The notes under the pieces are model-generated. The model saw nothing but the letters and a program-made list of their open reading frames with translations, was not told the origin of the DNA and did not search any database. A DNA stretch of 64,000 bases from Panorpa germanica (Eukaryota > Arthropoda > Insecta > Mecoptera > Panorpidae), in the NCBI GenBank assembly GCA_963678705.1, contig OY783220.1, positions 7,957,001 to 8,021,000 on the forward strand, given 5' to 3'. This document shows, one piece after another, positions 10,991-22,404 of the stretch (position 1 is the stretch's first letter; every line of letters begins with the position of its first letter). The translations under genes and the position numbers were made by a program.

Positions 10991-12394
10991 ACATATGCTT
11001 AAAGAGTTTATAAGAGCTATGTATGTAATAAACAGAATAAAATATATGAAACCAGTGATATATAAACCGAATAACTTTTGGTAGGTTGCAGCCCATAGTC
11101 TTTGTTTAACTTTGACTAAGTAACCACATAAAAAACATAAACATAAAAATGAACTTTTTCAGAGTTATGGCATATACACCGACTTAAAAAAAAACTATTA
11201 AAACATTTTCATGTTTCATTTTTACCTCAAACTACCCCGTTCTTCCCTCGTCACATTTCCCACTTCTGACTTTAGTTTCTCTACGGTGAAATTCAGTGTA
11301 AACGTATAAAGGAAATGGGCGGGGGGTGTAACTGATTGGCCTGTAGTTTTTTAACCTCTAATACGAAGAATACGTAATTCAACATAAATATCACAATAAT
11401 AATGAACAACACCATTATCGATTGAACTAAAGCTTGTAAATTATTAATGTTTATCATGTGTATGTCTGTGTGTGTGTGTTACTAACTCCCCATCCCCTTC
11501 GCGCTCCTTTTTAGTTCACTAGTTTTCCTATCTACAAGTACAGATATACTGTACAAGTAGTAGGAAAATATAGAATGACTATGTCGGTAATGCAGTGTGC
11601 TTTAATAACTATATTTTCAGAAAGCACGTACGCGTGTGATTTTTATGTAACTATTTGCTGCACTGTGAACAAGTTGATTGAGCAAACTTTTAACGTAAAA
11701 GTGTGAATCGACTTTTTGTCGTAGGTCTTCGTATTCTGGAATTTATATCAAACTAGGTAAACCCGGCCACGCTACGCTGTGGCTCAGCGTGATATGAAAT
11801 GAATGGGAAAGTAAATAACAAACACACACAAACACAGACGATGATCAACTGGAAAGAAACGAAAGAAATGATATGCACTAAATAATTTCATCATTAACGT
11901 ATAATTGTATAGAAGCATTACAGAAATCTTTAGTTTACATTATATCCATGACGTCGTCTTAAAGTAATCTCTCTCTCTCTTCTCTCACTCTCTCTCACAC
12001 ACACATTCACTCAGATAACTGATAAATAGATTATTTTTTAGATGTATCTTAACTTTAGCAAAATAGAGGAAAACAAAACGTCGGTCCTATTTAAGGAGAA
12101 TCATTAATCATAGAGAAACTCTCTTGCTCTTTCCATAAAAAGAGAAAAACTAAAAGCATACGTGAAACGTTCTCTGTTATTCAGACAATATATATTTGAT
12201 GAATTTATCCAGATATTATTTAGAAATCCATAGTTAAGGATCTTATCCTAAATATTGTTTTAAGGACCTTACCCAACATAATGTTTTGTTCTCGCTTAAT
12301 AATATGCCACGTTACAATCTGTTACAATAAGTACCTATGCTAAATATGAAATTGTCCTAGATGAGAAATAGTCGTCCAGCGACGGCTATATCTT
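10991..12394. other. AT-rich stretch with microsatellites
   Basis: It holds a (TG)n run at 11466-11480 and a (TC)n/(AC)n compound microsatellite at 11969-12005. At 11762-11789 a GC-rich patch, CGGCCACGCTACGCTGTGGC, forms a small stem and resembles the ends of RTE-like elements in insects. No gene was recognised. Confidence 0.45.
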
Positions 12395-12695
12395 TGAATA
12401 ACAATTAAAAACGTTGTGGTAGCTTTAACACACTATGTCTTTTTAGTCTTTTAAGTCGTTTAGATGATTGTTTAGTCGTTGCTGGTATCTTTGGCTGAAT
12501 TTGTTAATTTCTTCTTTCAAAGTTTTAATGTCGAAGTCATGGTTTATCTATTTGTTGTTTTTGTACCACGGGATATCAATAATGGTTCTTACTGTCTTAG
12601 AATGAAATCTTTCCAGTATTTCTATGTTTGAAACGCTGGTTGTTTCAATAAGCCAAGGTAAGATGTAGGTGCTTACGTTTTTCTGTGGATACAAC
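12395..12695 (-). pseudogene. Jockey-clade non-LTR retrotransposon, decayed RT C-terminal region
   Basis: The minus strand reads, with stops, through SVSNIEILERFHSKTVRTII, then DIPWYKNN, HDFDIKTLKEEINKFSQRY and QQRLNNHLNDLK. This is the block after the RT core of Jockey elements: LQ-F--K-LR-I--APWY--N--(L)H-DL-I-TV--EI. It parallels the better copies at 17100 (minus) and 19124 (plus) in this window. One stop sits just after PWYKNNK and another near the end, so it is dead. The 5' part is absent. Confidence 0.7.
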
Positions 12696-13530
12696 TTAGG
12701 CGCCTATCTCAATGCATGCCGAATTGAGACAATTTCACGGCGGATGAGTTTGAACAGTAAATTAGATAAAATGAGTTATAATAAGTTCCTTTGTACATCT
12801 TTTATTTGTTCCTATATAATTATATATCAATGTAATTGAAATGTAAAAAATTAAGGGGGATAGGATAAGTGGAAAAGGCAGCACATATGGGCGGAAGCCT
12901 AGGAGGTGCTATTAAATTTAATAAATGAAAAAAAAAATGTATAATGAATAGGGCCTAACATAAATGCAGCTCTGTTAGTTCCGGCGCTACTTGTCATTAT
13001 CCCATTCAACACAATGCATCTATCATATCATAACCCCCTCTGTTATCTATCATAGTTTTTACGGATACACCGTAACATAGATACGAGACATTAAACAGCA
13101 CGTTAATGCATACCAACATAACAGTACCAGGCCACCGGGACACCAGGGCAGGCATACCACGCTACGAGAGGTCATTATTGTATTGATAGAGTTATCAGGA
13201 TAATGGTTGCCTGTATAATAGTTACAATAAATAAACAATTGGCAGAACGCCACATTTTTACATACATGCTCGCGTCTAAGAGCGGATGGAAAATAATATC
13301 AACCATAAAATGGAAACGGGTATAGGAAAAGTTTTGAATGCTCGAATATGTTTGGAACGATGCCAAACGAACGACGTTAAATTGAAGTTTTGACTTAAAG
13401 ACAGATAATTAATTTTAACCATTTAAGAGCATTAAGTGTAATTCAATGTTAAATTAATGATATCGTACTTAAAAGCAATTTTACAAAGTATTTTTGCTTG
13501 GAAAATAATTGCTTTAATTTTTTTTTTTTT
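12696..13530. other. AT-rich non-coding stretch
   Basis: A purine-rich patch lies at 12847-12905 and a mildly GC-rich patch at 13125-13170. No gene was recognised. Confidence 0.4.
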
Positions 13531-13645
13531 TAATATTTATTTTTTCACTGCATCAACTATTGGTAGTTATTAGCACTTTAAATCAATATTACATTTTTTT
13601 ATAAACGTATAACTTATACACTATACAATAATTCAATTTTCTATA
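13531..13645 (-). repeat. Repeat G, copy 1 (retroposon 3' end)
   Basis: On the minus strand it ends TAACTACCAATAGTTGATGC followed by an A-rich tail (the T-run at 13518-13532 on +). The block AGTTATTAGCACTT is shared with copies at 28738, 29430, 41880 and 58530. Confidence 0.6.
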
Positions 13646-13659
13646 TATCAGCTTTTTTC

Positions 13660-14369
13660 CTTATTCCATTTCAAATTACTCCATCAATCTCCTCCTCATT
13701 CAACGTTCAAGATTTTTATTCTTCTCCCTATTTCAGCATCTCGTTATGACACAGGAATCGCCTTAACTATGATGTTCCCATTTACATCCAATCTCTTCTG
13801 TTGTTCTTTTTCTTCTTCTTTCCTTTTGTTATTATTAATTAATTGTTTATTGTTCGCCTTTCGGCTTTAAAATCTACATTCTTAATACATTTCATATACT
13901 TCAACTTACAATTAAATTTACATTATTCTAGACCTTTTTATTTCCAAAAGTACTTTCTGCTTCTTCTTCTCTTGACCCTCTTCCTTCATTTTCCCTAGTC
14001 TTCCTTCTGTACTGGTCTATTCCCTAGTCTATTTCTTTGAACTGAAGTTTAACTGTTTCCTCGCTACTTCTTTCTTTCTCCTGCTTCCCTTCACTGCCTC
14101 TTTTAGTACTTCCTTTCTCTTCCTGTTCCTTGTGCAACCCAGCCACCAGGTTATTTATTCTCCTGTTTTTTCTTTCCTTCTTACTATTTCCATATCCACC
14201 TCTTTCCTTCACTGTCTCCCTTTAATAGCTGGCCAATATTCCTTTCTTTCCTTTTGTTTTTCTTTTTTCTATTTTCGTTCTCGAATTTTTCTTTTTGTGT
14301 TCATTTTTTTCAATATTCATTTTTCTATGGTTGCACACAATCAATTAAATCTTATTTTATCAAACCCAG
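13660..14369. other. Pyrimidine-rich block, possible decayed minus-strand ORF
   Basis: Roughly 600 bp of C/T-rich + strand. On the minus strand, the frame from 14212 to 14024 is 62 codons of Lys/Glu/Arg-rich sequence (for example HKEQEEKGSTKRGSEGKQEK). After one stop it continues Glu/Arg-rich for about 35 more codons. A coiled-coil or ORF1-like origin is possible, but composition alone could produce this. No family was recognised. Confidence 0.35.
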
Positions 14370-14455
14370 AAAACATAACTCTGGCCCGGGAAACGAACCC
14401 GAGAACACAGTAGTCAGAGTAAAGCATCAATGCTCTCGCCCTAATGTGTCATTAA
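14370..14455 (-). repeat. SINE-like element, tRNA-like head, copy 1
   Basis: The minus strand reads GGCGAGAGCATTGATGC, then a spacer, then a B-box-like GGGTTCGTTTCCCGGGCC, then CAGAGTTATG. The same order occurs at 57412 and in part at 44250 and 56770. The box order fits a tRNA-derived SINE promoter. The two tRNA halves are too diverged for a real tRNA gene. Confidence 0.55.
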
Positions 14456-14475
14456 CCAGCTTTTATTTTGTTTGT

Positions 14476-14895
14476 CCCAGTAAATATTTTGGAGTCTGTT
14501 TAACATCATATTGTAGATGCGTATGACTTTTTGTCATGAAACAATTCAATTTGATTTCTCCCGTTCAAATGAAATGTCAGTGATATTAACTGCAAACGGC
14601 AAACTCACTTCAACTGGCCTCGCTACCGTACCAGTGTTGAATGAAGTTGCAAAGAAACCATTAAAGTGTAACAGAGACAGCTATATCTTGTTTCTTGTTC
14701 TGTGATAACTACTAAAATAAATATTTTCAAATGTAAAAGAGACAACAAGAGAAAGAATATTCTTATTAAAAGATTCCGGCCAATTTCTTTTTTATGTGTG
14801 ACATCTATTTGAAATTTGAGTGTAAAGAATTGATTTCTTTATTGGAAATTCACCTAGCTATGCCATTTCCCCAAAATTTTAACTAGGTTGTTCTG
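14476..14895 (+). mobile_element. Repeat C', copy 1 (longer subfamily of the C MITE)
   Basis: It starts CCCAGTAAATATTTTGGAGT and shares the C block on CATCATATTGTAGATGCG and TGTCATGAAACA. It then diverges into a body seen again at 31162-31583 on the other strand: TGGCCTCGCTACCGTACCAG, AAACCATTAAAGTGTAACAG and AAATGTAAAAGAGACA. The right end, CCCAAAATTTTAACTAGG, is decayed. The 62-codon frame from 14517 lies wholly inside and is not supported as a gene. Confidence 0.65.
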
Positions 14896-15488
14896 TTCAG
14901 GGTTTTCCTACTTAATACTGGTGCTCTAACTTATTGAGCTATTTTGGTCGGTATTTAATGCACAATTATAGTCGAAGACATATACATTTTGAATAGATCG
15001 ATTGAACAAAGGACCGTGTTTTTGTATAGCATTCTTAACCCAATTCATTGTCACACAATAGTTCTATTTTATTATAAATCTTAATTGAAATATTTGTAAC
15101 TCAGCTTTCATACTTGATATTCCTAGCTACATCACTGTAATCATTACTATTTTATTGATACAAAATGCAATTACAGTAGAATTACTGTTTTTAATAACCA
15201 CAATTTGCAGATACAATATGTAAAACTTCACATCAATTAATTGTTGTTTTCCATAAAAATAAATCTATTGTAAAATGAATTTACTGCATCTGTGGTTAAA
15301 TAATTTAATATTTAGTATATTTTGTGCAGTACACAGTTAAATAATTAGCAGAATAACAATTAATTAAATAGAGGTAATCATTTATGTTTACGAATAATAA
15401 AAGATAAATTTGAATTTTTAATTATAATTTTATATATTTGTTGTATAATATGTATAAGATTGGATTAATATGGGCACTATTAAAACCA
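14896..15488. other. AT-rich stretch with a tRNA-like A-box
   Basis: The minus strand at about 14913-14950 reads AATAGCTCAATAAGTTAGAG followed by CACC, a clear match to a tRNA A-box, but no B-box follows at the right distance. It may be a fragment of a tRNA-derived SINE. The rest is AT-rich without features. Confidence 0.4.
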
Positions 15489-16064
15489 ATTGGCTTGTGT
15501 CCTATGCCTTAATTTCTATAAAAGTGTACTATATATTGATAAAGTGGGTTACTAGAACCTCAAATGTTCAATTATTTTTTAATAACTCCTTATATGTTAA
15601 GAGATGTTAACAATTAAAAAAGTCATTTTGTCTCTTTAATTATTAAAGGGATTTAATGTTGTACAAATTCCAAATGCATGTGACATCACAATCGCTGCCA
15701 ACCTTTCAGCTCATAAATCTCTGCTATATGTATATTTATATATCAAATATTATTTACAGCTATTTCTAGGAACAATAAAATTCCAATATTATGTCTACCT
15801 TAGCAGGGTTAAATAAAATAAAAACTTATTATTCTTTGACTTGACTTGATTATTTAGACTACCAACAGCTACAAAACATTACCACAGCACTTACCTCAAC
15901 AATTAACTCACGTTAAAATGCATTTTACGTCATACAAATATGGCCGACCATTTCTAGCGCTAAAACTACAATTCAAATTTGTAATTGCCATATCTCGCAC
16001 GCCAATACACATTAACAACAATTTCAATCAACAATTGAAAAATCGACTTCTAAAAAATGAGGAC
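15489..16064 (+). mobile_element. Repeat A, copy 1 (about 600-bp TIR element)
   Basis: The left end is ATTGGCTTGTGTCCTATG and the right end AAAAAATGAGGAC, both eroded relative to the family ends AATGGGCTTGTGTCC and GGACACAAGCCCATT. Internal landmarks: CTCAAATGTTCAATTATTTT, TCTCTTTAATTATTAAAGGG, ATGTGACATCACAATC and ATATGGCCGACCATTTCTAG. There is no coding capacity. Confidence 0.85.
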
Positions 16065-16084
16065 GATTGAGGAATTTTCACGTT

Positions 16085-16430
16085 GGTACAAAGCTCGACT
16101 GTCGGTAAAACAGTGACCTTATACTCATGAACTCTTTAGATGATGTTTGAGAAATAACGGCCAACACAATTGATATTTGGAGTGAACAGAACTCACTGTG
16201 CATATTGCTAAGTTATTACAAAATAAGATAAAAAGGAATTGACAATTTAAATAATAAACTTTAAATGTCGTTTCTTTGATTTTCGGTAGATAGTATGATT
16301 TAAGTTAAACAGTGTAATTATTATAATGTGTATGTAAATTACTAAAAAAAAAGTCTTTGATTTTAGAGCAACACATAAGTTTGATTAAAAATTTACAATT
16401 CCTAATAAAATTGGAGATATTGTCTTATAT
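16085..16430 (+). repeat. Repeat D, copy 1
   Basis: It pairs with 18735-19106. Shared blocks: GGTACAAAGCTC, TCGGTAAAA, AATAACGGCCAACAC, GATAAAAAGGAATTGACAAT, TATGATTTAAGTTAAACA and AAATTTACAAT. It starts 20 bp after repeat A copy 1. Its nature is unknown and it has no coding capacity. Confidence 0.65.
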
Positions 16431-17099
16431 GTATACATATTCAACACAATATTCTCAAGGCTTGGACAATGTATCTCATGTTAACCCACTGATATTTGTA
16501 AGTAATTTCAAACTTTTTATAGCCATAAATCTAAAATAATTAATATAGCCCATCCTTTTTATTTCACCAATAAACATAAAGAAATAGATTGGAAATACAC
16601 ATGATAGTAAATTGAACATACAATAAAGGGAATGACAATTCATTTTTCATAGCAAACAGCACAGTACAACGATCGAATACTTTTACTTTATTCTTGTTGT
16701 ATATAATACTTGTACAAAACAATACAAGCACAAATCGTACTCTTGTCGTGGTCAATAAAATATGTAGAAATAAATGTTGGTGATCGATAATTGTAGTAGT
16801 TCCAGTAACGCACCACGCGTGACACGTGACACCACCGTCGCGACGCTGTCATTAGTAAATAGAAAATGTAGTTCTTAATGTTGGAACTCTGGGGGAGAAA
16901 TATTTATAATACCTATTAATATATGACATAGATTAGCTTTAAAAATGATTCTAAAAAGCAAGGGTTGTACAATTAGTTCGTGAATATGTATAGTGTTGCA
17001 ATGTTTACCTTTTATAGTTTTTCTATAATACTACAACTAAGTATAGATACACTTATCTAGTGGCTTACATTTCAATATTTACACGGTGTGGTAGAGATT
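16431..17099. other. AT-rich stretch with a GC-rich CACGTG patch
   Basis: Mostly featureless. At 16810-16852 there is a GC-rich patch with overlapping ACGCGT and GACACGTGACACC, containing an E-box-type CACGTG. Confidence 0.4.
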
Positions 17100-17515
17100 G
17101 CTCCAATGAACAATTCTACAAGATTAGGTTACTAGGTCCGAAGGTTTAGTCCTGCGAAGTCTTCGAACATCATTACTATCAAAAAACATTTGCGTCACGG
17201 CGATGTTTTCGTGGTTACGAAGTCTCAACTCGTGCTTCGTTGCTATAAATTTGATTTCTTCTTTGACTATGTTAATCTTCAGGTTTCTATCTATGTCCTC
17301 ATTGCGGATATACCACGGTGCATTAACTATTCCTCGCAGAACTTTATTTTGGAACGTTTAAATTTCTTGGTGCAACCCCAGAGTTGCACTCCATACGTCC
17401 ACACTGGCTTTAGCACTTGTTTATATATGAGCAGCTTGTTTTCTATGTTTAGTTCAGAGCGTCGCTCAATCAGCCTATACATATTCCTGTATTTTATGTT
17501 CAGTTCTTGTGTATT
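17100..17515 (-). pseudogene. Jockey-clade non-LTR retrotransposon, RT C-terminal fragment
   Basis: The minus strand reads from about 17510 through LNIKYRNMYRLIERRSELNI, ENKLLIYKQVLKPVWTYGVQ and LWGCTKK. After a frameshift it continues VNAPWYIRNEDIDRNLKIN, IVKEEIKFIATKHELRLRN and RRLRRTKPSDLV. This is the typical Jockey segment with WTYG-QLWG, the APWY-RNE block and a terminal RRLRR-KP-DL. At least one small deletion lies between the LWGC and APWY blocks, so no intact frame remains. It is truncated at the 5' side and is a molecular fossil. The + frame from 17190 is a shadow. Confidence 0.8.
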
Positions 17516-17552
17516 TGTAAATTAAAACGTAACTAGATGCTTTTAAAAGCGA

Positions 17553-17810
17553 CACATTTCAAATGCATGTGACATCACAATCCTTGTGTAAGGTTACCAA
17601 CCTTACACAAGAATTGTGTAACACTTCAAATGTGTACAATGTTGAATCCCTTTAATAATTAAAGAGACAAAATGACTTTTTTAATTGTTAATATCTCTTA
17701 ACATATAAGGAGTTATTAAAAAATAATTGAACATTTGAGGTTCTAGTAACTCAATTTATCAATATGTAGTACATTTTTATAGAAATTAAGACATAGGACA
17801 CAAGCCCATT
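17553..17810 (-). mobile_element. Repeat A, copy 2 (half element with a fold-back)
   Basis: The right end GGACACAAGCCCATT at 17796-17810 and the sequence leftward to about 17601 are the first half of family A on the minus strand. At 17588-17614 sits TTGTGTAAGGTT-ACC-AACCTTACACAA. Left of that the same family segment (CAAATGCATGTGACATCACA) is repeated in the opposite orientation. The copy thus turns back on itself at the family's internal palindrome. Confidence 0.7.
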
Positions 17811-18734
17811 CTCGTAAAAGGAGTCACACAAAAATGTATAAACGTGTTCCACTAAGTAATGTCATTGTCTTCGTATGTAGATCTTCCATCCTCGTGATTT
17901 TCATATTAATAAATATAAAGTTTTAGATACATACCATATCAAGTTTCATTATTCCATCTTTTATAGTTTCTACCTGAATAATATTTTAATTTATTTAACT
18001 TTATTCCTTGTTCCTTTGGGAATACATTTTCCTCTATACATTCATCAGATAATCTTGAATTGTATACAACTATTTACCAAACAAGTTTAAGCTTGTTTAA
18101 TAATATACTTTAAATACTAAAACATGAACATAAGATAAGAATGTTAAAATAATAGAAGTAGAATAACACCAAGGTTTCAAACCTTGCTCTTTTTATTTTA
18201 TTCTGCAAATGAGATTAATGCATTTCAAAATTAGTACAAGACAGAGAAAACAAATACAGTCGTTGGTACAGTCAAGTGAGTGTCTGTGTGTGTGTGTGTA
18301 TACATACTGTTGTGTAGCGCCTGATCACAAGCAACGGACACAACACAACACATACGTTAAGCTTTTGCTGTGACCTAGATCTCACGATTCAAAGAGAAAC
18401 AAATTCAGTTTACTTACAGAAATCAAATGAACCATCAAAACAAATCAAGACTTGTCATAGCATGTTATTATAATAAATCTTAATCAACTGATAATGAATA
18501 GTTATTTGTAACATTAAAATTACTAGGATAATATGTTTGAAAGATTAATTTTGACATTACTAGGTTAATGTTTTATACAACATCCGATTGTCTAAGAAAT
18601 ATTATGCAGAATTATTTTTTCTTTATCTATTTCTGACGACACAGTATGTGAGAGCATTGATACCGGACACTGACTGCCATGACTCCGGGTTTGATTGTAA
18701 TAAGTTACTCAATGTATATTATTATGTATATTTC
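17811..18734. other. AT-rich stretch
   Basis: It holds a (TG)n run at 18283-18299. No gene was recognised; the frame from 18588 runs into repeat D and is incidental. Confidence 0.4.
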
Positions 18735-19106
18735 TTTAGACGGTACAAAGCTCCTCGGTCGGTAAAAAAGTGACCGTTCAGTGAAAACATATACCCATGA
18801 ACACCATAGATGTCGCTGTAGGAATAACGGCCAACACGGTTAATTCTTTCAACTCACGTTTTTAGTTACTCAGTTAGTTAAGTGCATAGTGTGAGGTTAT
18901 AATAAAATTAGATAAAAAGGAATTGACAATTTATAGTAAATAATAAACTATAAATGTCGTTTCTTGAAATTTCAGGTATGATTTAAGTTAAACAATGTAA
19001 TTATTAAAATATGTATGTAAATTACCAAAATAAATTTTAAATTTCAGAAGCAACACATGAGTTTGCTTAAAATTTACAATTTCTAATAAAACTGAAGATG
19101 TTGTCT
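18735..19106 (+). repeat. Repeat D, copy 2
   Basis: It matches 16085-16430 block by block and ends at AAACTGAAGATGTTGTCT, where the Jockey fragment begins. The junction suggests the retrotransposon 5' truncation point lies in or at the end of D. Confidence 0.65.
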
Positions 19107-19618
19107 AATTACTTATTAAGCAGCGGTTATACAACCAAATACTGAAACCCATTTGGACCTATGGTATACAACTGTGGGGTTGTACCAAGAAAACCAATTT
19201 GAAGAAAATACAAACGTTTCAAAATAAAGTACTGCGTAGTATTACAGATGCGCCATGGTACATCAGAAATGAAAATCTACATCGTGACTTAAAGATGCCC
19301 ACCGTAGACGATGAAATCAAGAAGGCAGCGAGTAGACATTTGCTACGTCTACAAGACCACCACACCAATGAAATATTGCAGTTACTCGATACGAGAACAG
19401 ATCTGCGTAGATTGAAGAGGACCAAGCCTCAAGACCTGACCCTGTGATATCTACCACTGTACCACACAATAAGAAGTGTGTAATATAAATCTTTCGGAAC
19501 TAGTCAGTGGATTGGATCTGGAATACGTATTGTACTTATTATATATAAAAATTGCTAGATAAGCAAATTTGCTTAGTTGTAATTACCTTGTAAACAAAAA
19601 AAAAAAAAAAAAAAAAAA
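19107..19618 (+). pseudogene. Jockey-clade non-LTR retrotransposon, 5'-truncated 3' end with poly(A)
   Basis: From 19124 the frame is open for 108 codons to a TGA at 19445. It reads RLYNQILKPIWTYGIQLWGC, then QTFQNKVLRSITDAPWYIRN, then ENLHRDLKMPTVDDEIKKAA and a terminal RRLKRTKPQDL. These are the post-RT-core motifs of Jockey elements (IWTYG-QLWG, APWY-RN, LHRDL--PTV--EI). The frame has no stop, so this is the youngest LINE in the window. A 3' UTR of about 150 bp follows and ends in 23 A residues at 19596-19618. The RT catalytic core, endonuclease and ORF1 are missing, as expected from incomplete target-primed reverse transcription. No clear target duplication was found. Confidence 0.85.
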
Positions 19619-19750
19619 GTTATTTTTATAAATTTAGAAACATTGCATTTGGTAAGGTTCTAGAAAAATAAAGAAAACGTAAATTAGATTCTAAATTAAA
19701 AATGATGCACATTCCCATATTAAACTAAATACAAAATTAAAAAATCTGTT
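19619..19750 (+). repeat. Repeat B, right-hand fragment
   Basis: Directly after the poly(A) come TTTAGAAACATTGCATTTGG, the AAAGAAAACGTAAATTA block and ACTAAATACAAAATTAAAA, all in the order of the right third of family B. The terminal GTGGGAATG is lost. Confidence 0.5.
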
Positions 19751-20299
19751 TAACCCTGTTTAGCGGACGCCCGTGTAGACATAGCTATATAGGTATATAA
19801 ATAGAATTAATACTTATGGATTTTCAAGGCACTCAATGTTCAATTGCCTATCACTTGAATTGGCTGTAAGGTTGTGTATTGGTTTATACTTATGGTAAAT
19901 ACTTGTATATCGTACTGGCAACTTCAAGACGATACTGACAATCTTAACATGGCGATGATAGTTGAGTATTGGCACTGTACAAGTGTACACCCGACTCCCA
20001 CCAACTTCTTGAGTGTAGTGCCCATTGAAACTGTAGTAAGTAATTTCTGAAAACGACTTGACTACCGAGTTTTAATCAATATCAATTAAATAAACCATTA
20101 CTTACTTATAAATTAATTGTTATGGTTATAACAAATCTAATGGGTTTGAGAACTTGTGGTTTTTTAATTTTCGAAAGAAATTTATTTTTATTTAAAAATT
20201 TAAGAGATTTCTACAAGGTCATGTTCGCCTGAAGTTATTTTATTTTAGCTAAATTTAGTTTATTAAGTTTATATCAGTTAGGAATTCGAGCACATTTTT
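19751..20299. other. AT-rich stretch
   Basis: No gene was recognised. The phrase CCCTGTTTAGCGGACGCCCG at 19754 echoes 9597. Confidence 0.35.
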
Positions 20300-20894
20300 A
20301 ATGGGCTTGTGTCCTATGTCCTTATTTCTATAAAACTTCTATATATTGATAAAGTTGGTTACTAGAACCTCAAATGTTTAATTATTTTTTAATAACTCCT
20401 TATATGTTAAGAGATATTGGCAATTAAAAAAGTCATTTTGTTCCTTTAATTATAAAAGTGATTCAACGTTGTACAACATTCCAAATGTATGTGACATCAC
20501 AATCCTTGTGTAAGGTTACCAACCTTACAGCTCATAAATCTCTGCTATATGTATTTATATATCAAAATATCAAATATTATTTACAGCTATTTCAAGGAAC
20601 AATAAAATTCCAATATTATGTCTGCCGTAACAGGGTTAAATAAAATAAAAACTTATTATTCTTTGACTTGACTTGATTATGTGACTACCAACAGCTACAA
20701 ATCGTTACAACACGTTAAAATGCATTTCACGTCATACAAATATGGCCGACCATTTCTAGCGCTAAAACTACAATTTAAACTTTTAATTGCTATATCTCCG
20801 TCAATATTTAGATATTTAATAAAATAGACACCAATACACATTTATTAACATCAATTTCAATCATCAATTGAAAAATCGACCACTAAAAAATGAA
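20300..20894 (+). mobile_element. Repeat A, copy 3 (right end fused to a LINE remnant)
   Basis: The left end AATGGGCTTGTGTCCTATGT is intact and the whole body is present to TCGACCACTAAAAAATGA. The last 15 bp (GGACACAAGCCCATT) are replaced by AGGCACAATCTCATTTC, which is the minus-strand LINE frame at 20857-21120. The 61-codon frame from 20458 is inside A and is repeated in other copies only as DNA. Confidence 0.8.
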
Positions 20895-21120
20895 GGCACA
20901 ATCTCATTTCTTCTGGATTGTCTGAAAGCATATCCATTACTTCACCACTGATGCTGTATTTTGTTCGTTGAGTTTGATATTGTGGGCAGGTTGTTAAGAG
21001 ATGATGGACTGTTATTTGCGTCTGACAGTTACTGCAATTCGGAGCTGTTGTTTTACTCATTAAGTGTTGATGTGTCAACCTCGTTATCCTGTTCGTAGTT
21101 TGAAGACGACTTTTTCAAAT
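20857..21120 (-). pseudogene. I/Loa-like non-LTR retrotransposon, C-terminal fragment
   Basis: On the minus strand the frame reads RLQTTNRITRLTHQHLMSK, TTAPNCSNCQTQITVHHLLT, TCPQYQTQR and on to FLVVDFSIDD and a stop at 20857. The order R-G/R-T-LTH-(H)L, then C-NC----TV-H-L--CP-Y, is the Cys/His segment found after RNase H in I-, Loa- and R1-type elements. The frame is open for about 85 codons and enters the family A right end, so its last residues may come from A. The RT domain is missing and it is presumably dead. Clade assignment is by motif only. Confidence 0.65.
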
Positions 21121-22404
21121 TGGCTACGCATTTTTATTTTTTTATAAATCCAATCTATTTAAAGTTTGAATTTTGTTTTTCTGCGTAATATTCCGATTGT
21201 CATCATAATAGTTGATGACGTCACGAACTGAAGAGAATATATAAGTAATAAATATAAGGAATATAATTTATTTTTCGCTTTATATCACACAGCTGCTATA
21301 GCTTTGACGTCTAATACTGCATTTCTTTTGCACTTCTCTTGTTTAGCATTGATTGTAAAGGTAGTCAAATAGTAGCGGGGTGGCAATGGAAGGTGAGGAA
21401 GCAATGGCGTTGTGAACAGAGTAATATTTTAGTACATTTTTACCGCTTTAATTGTTAAACAGAAAAAAATGTATGTTTTATTCGTTAATAAGTTATATAA
21501 TATTGCGAATTGAATAAAAATAATTGGATTTTAGTGTTTTGATAGGCAATTTTATCAATAGACAAAGTAGATTTATATAAATTTAGTTATGGTTCACAGG
21601 CCAATTATACCGAGCTAACTACTTAAATATGCAAAATGTAGATTTTGAGAAATTTATTATTCTAAAATCCCGATGGTCACAATGTCACTTTTTATTCAAT
21701 TGCAAGCTAAAATAAAAATTAACTTCACTATTAATGAGATAGTAATAGCATATTCATCAGGCGTTCTATGTTAGTATCAGATATTGGTTATAAAAAATTC
21801 ATGATACATAATTTGACAAGATGTCAAATACTATATAAATTAATGCAAAGTTAAGGGTGCTATGTTTTTTCTGGGTTTATTTTAAATTTCTGAGTGGGAA
21901 ATCAACTTCTACTCCATTGTTCTCATACATTTAAATCTATAACTACAGGTGTATGGCACAGGTTATGTTGCAGGTATGAGTAAATATGTTTAATGCATTC
22001 CCCAAGTAAGTACACGCGATAGTCACCTAGTAAAAGTTATTTTGGTTTGCAAGGTGATACACGCGGTTGCTCTACCGTTGCGCTGGTGGTACAGGGTGGG
22101 GGTAAAATGAACTTTGTTTTTGTTATTACGTTTTAAAATCATTTTGCAGTATCTTCATTTATATTTCATTGACCAATCAGCTCTAGTTGGTAGGGTTAGT
22201 CCACCGGATTTGTGCATTGGTGTCACTGCATCATTGACACACACAGATTCTGGCGGGATTATTGAATTGGTGACAATATGACTGCATATTAATTATTTAA
22301 TAATTAATATGCATCCATTGTAGATTGTTTGAAGTGTACAGTCAGTTGAATAAATTTTATTCAGTGTGAAACGGAAGTAAATGGTTACGTATATTTTTTA
22401 TTAG
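21121..22404. other. AT-rich stretch
   Basis: It contains a full CRE palindrome TGACGTCA at 21216-21223, and a 9-bp inverted pair, GCATATTAATTATTTAATAA flanking 22284-22313. No gene was recognised. Confidence 0.4.

Noticed and set aside
11762-11789. CGGCCACGCTACGCTGTGGC as an independent regulatory hairpin
   Set aside because: The phrase resembles RTE-type element ends common in insects, so a repeat fragment is more likely.
14376-14400. TGG-CCCGGGAAACGAACC read as an LTR-retrotransposon primer-binding site
   Set aside because: The same copies also carry an A-box-side tRNA-like segment at tRNA spacing and no LTR pair was found, so a tRNA-derived SINE fits better.
14132-14526. 90-93 codon + frames
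   Set aside because: Phe/Ser-rich products of the pyrimidine-rich block, crossing into SINE-like and C' sequence.
14913-14950. tRNA gene on the minus strand
   Set aside because: The A-box is good, but there is no B-box or acceptor stem at the right distance.
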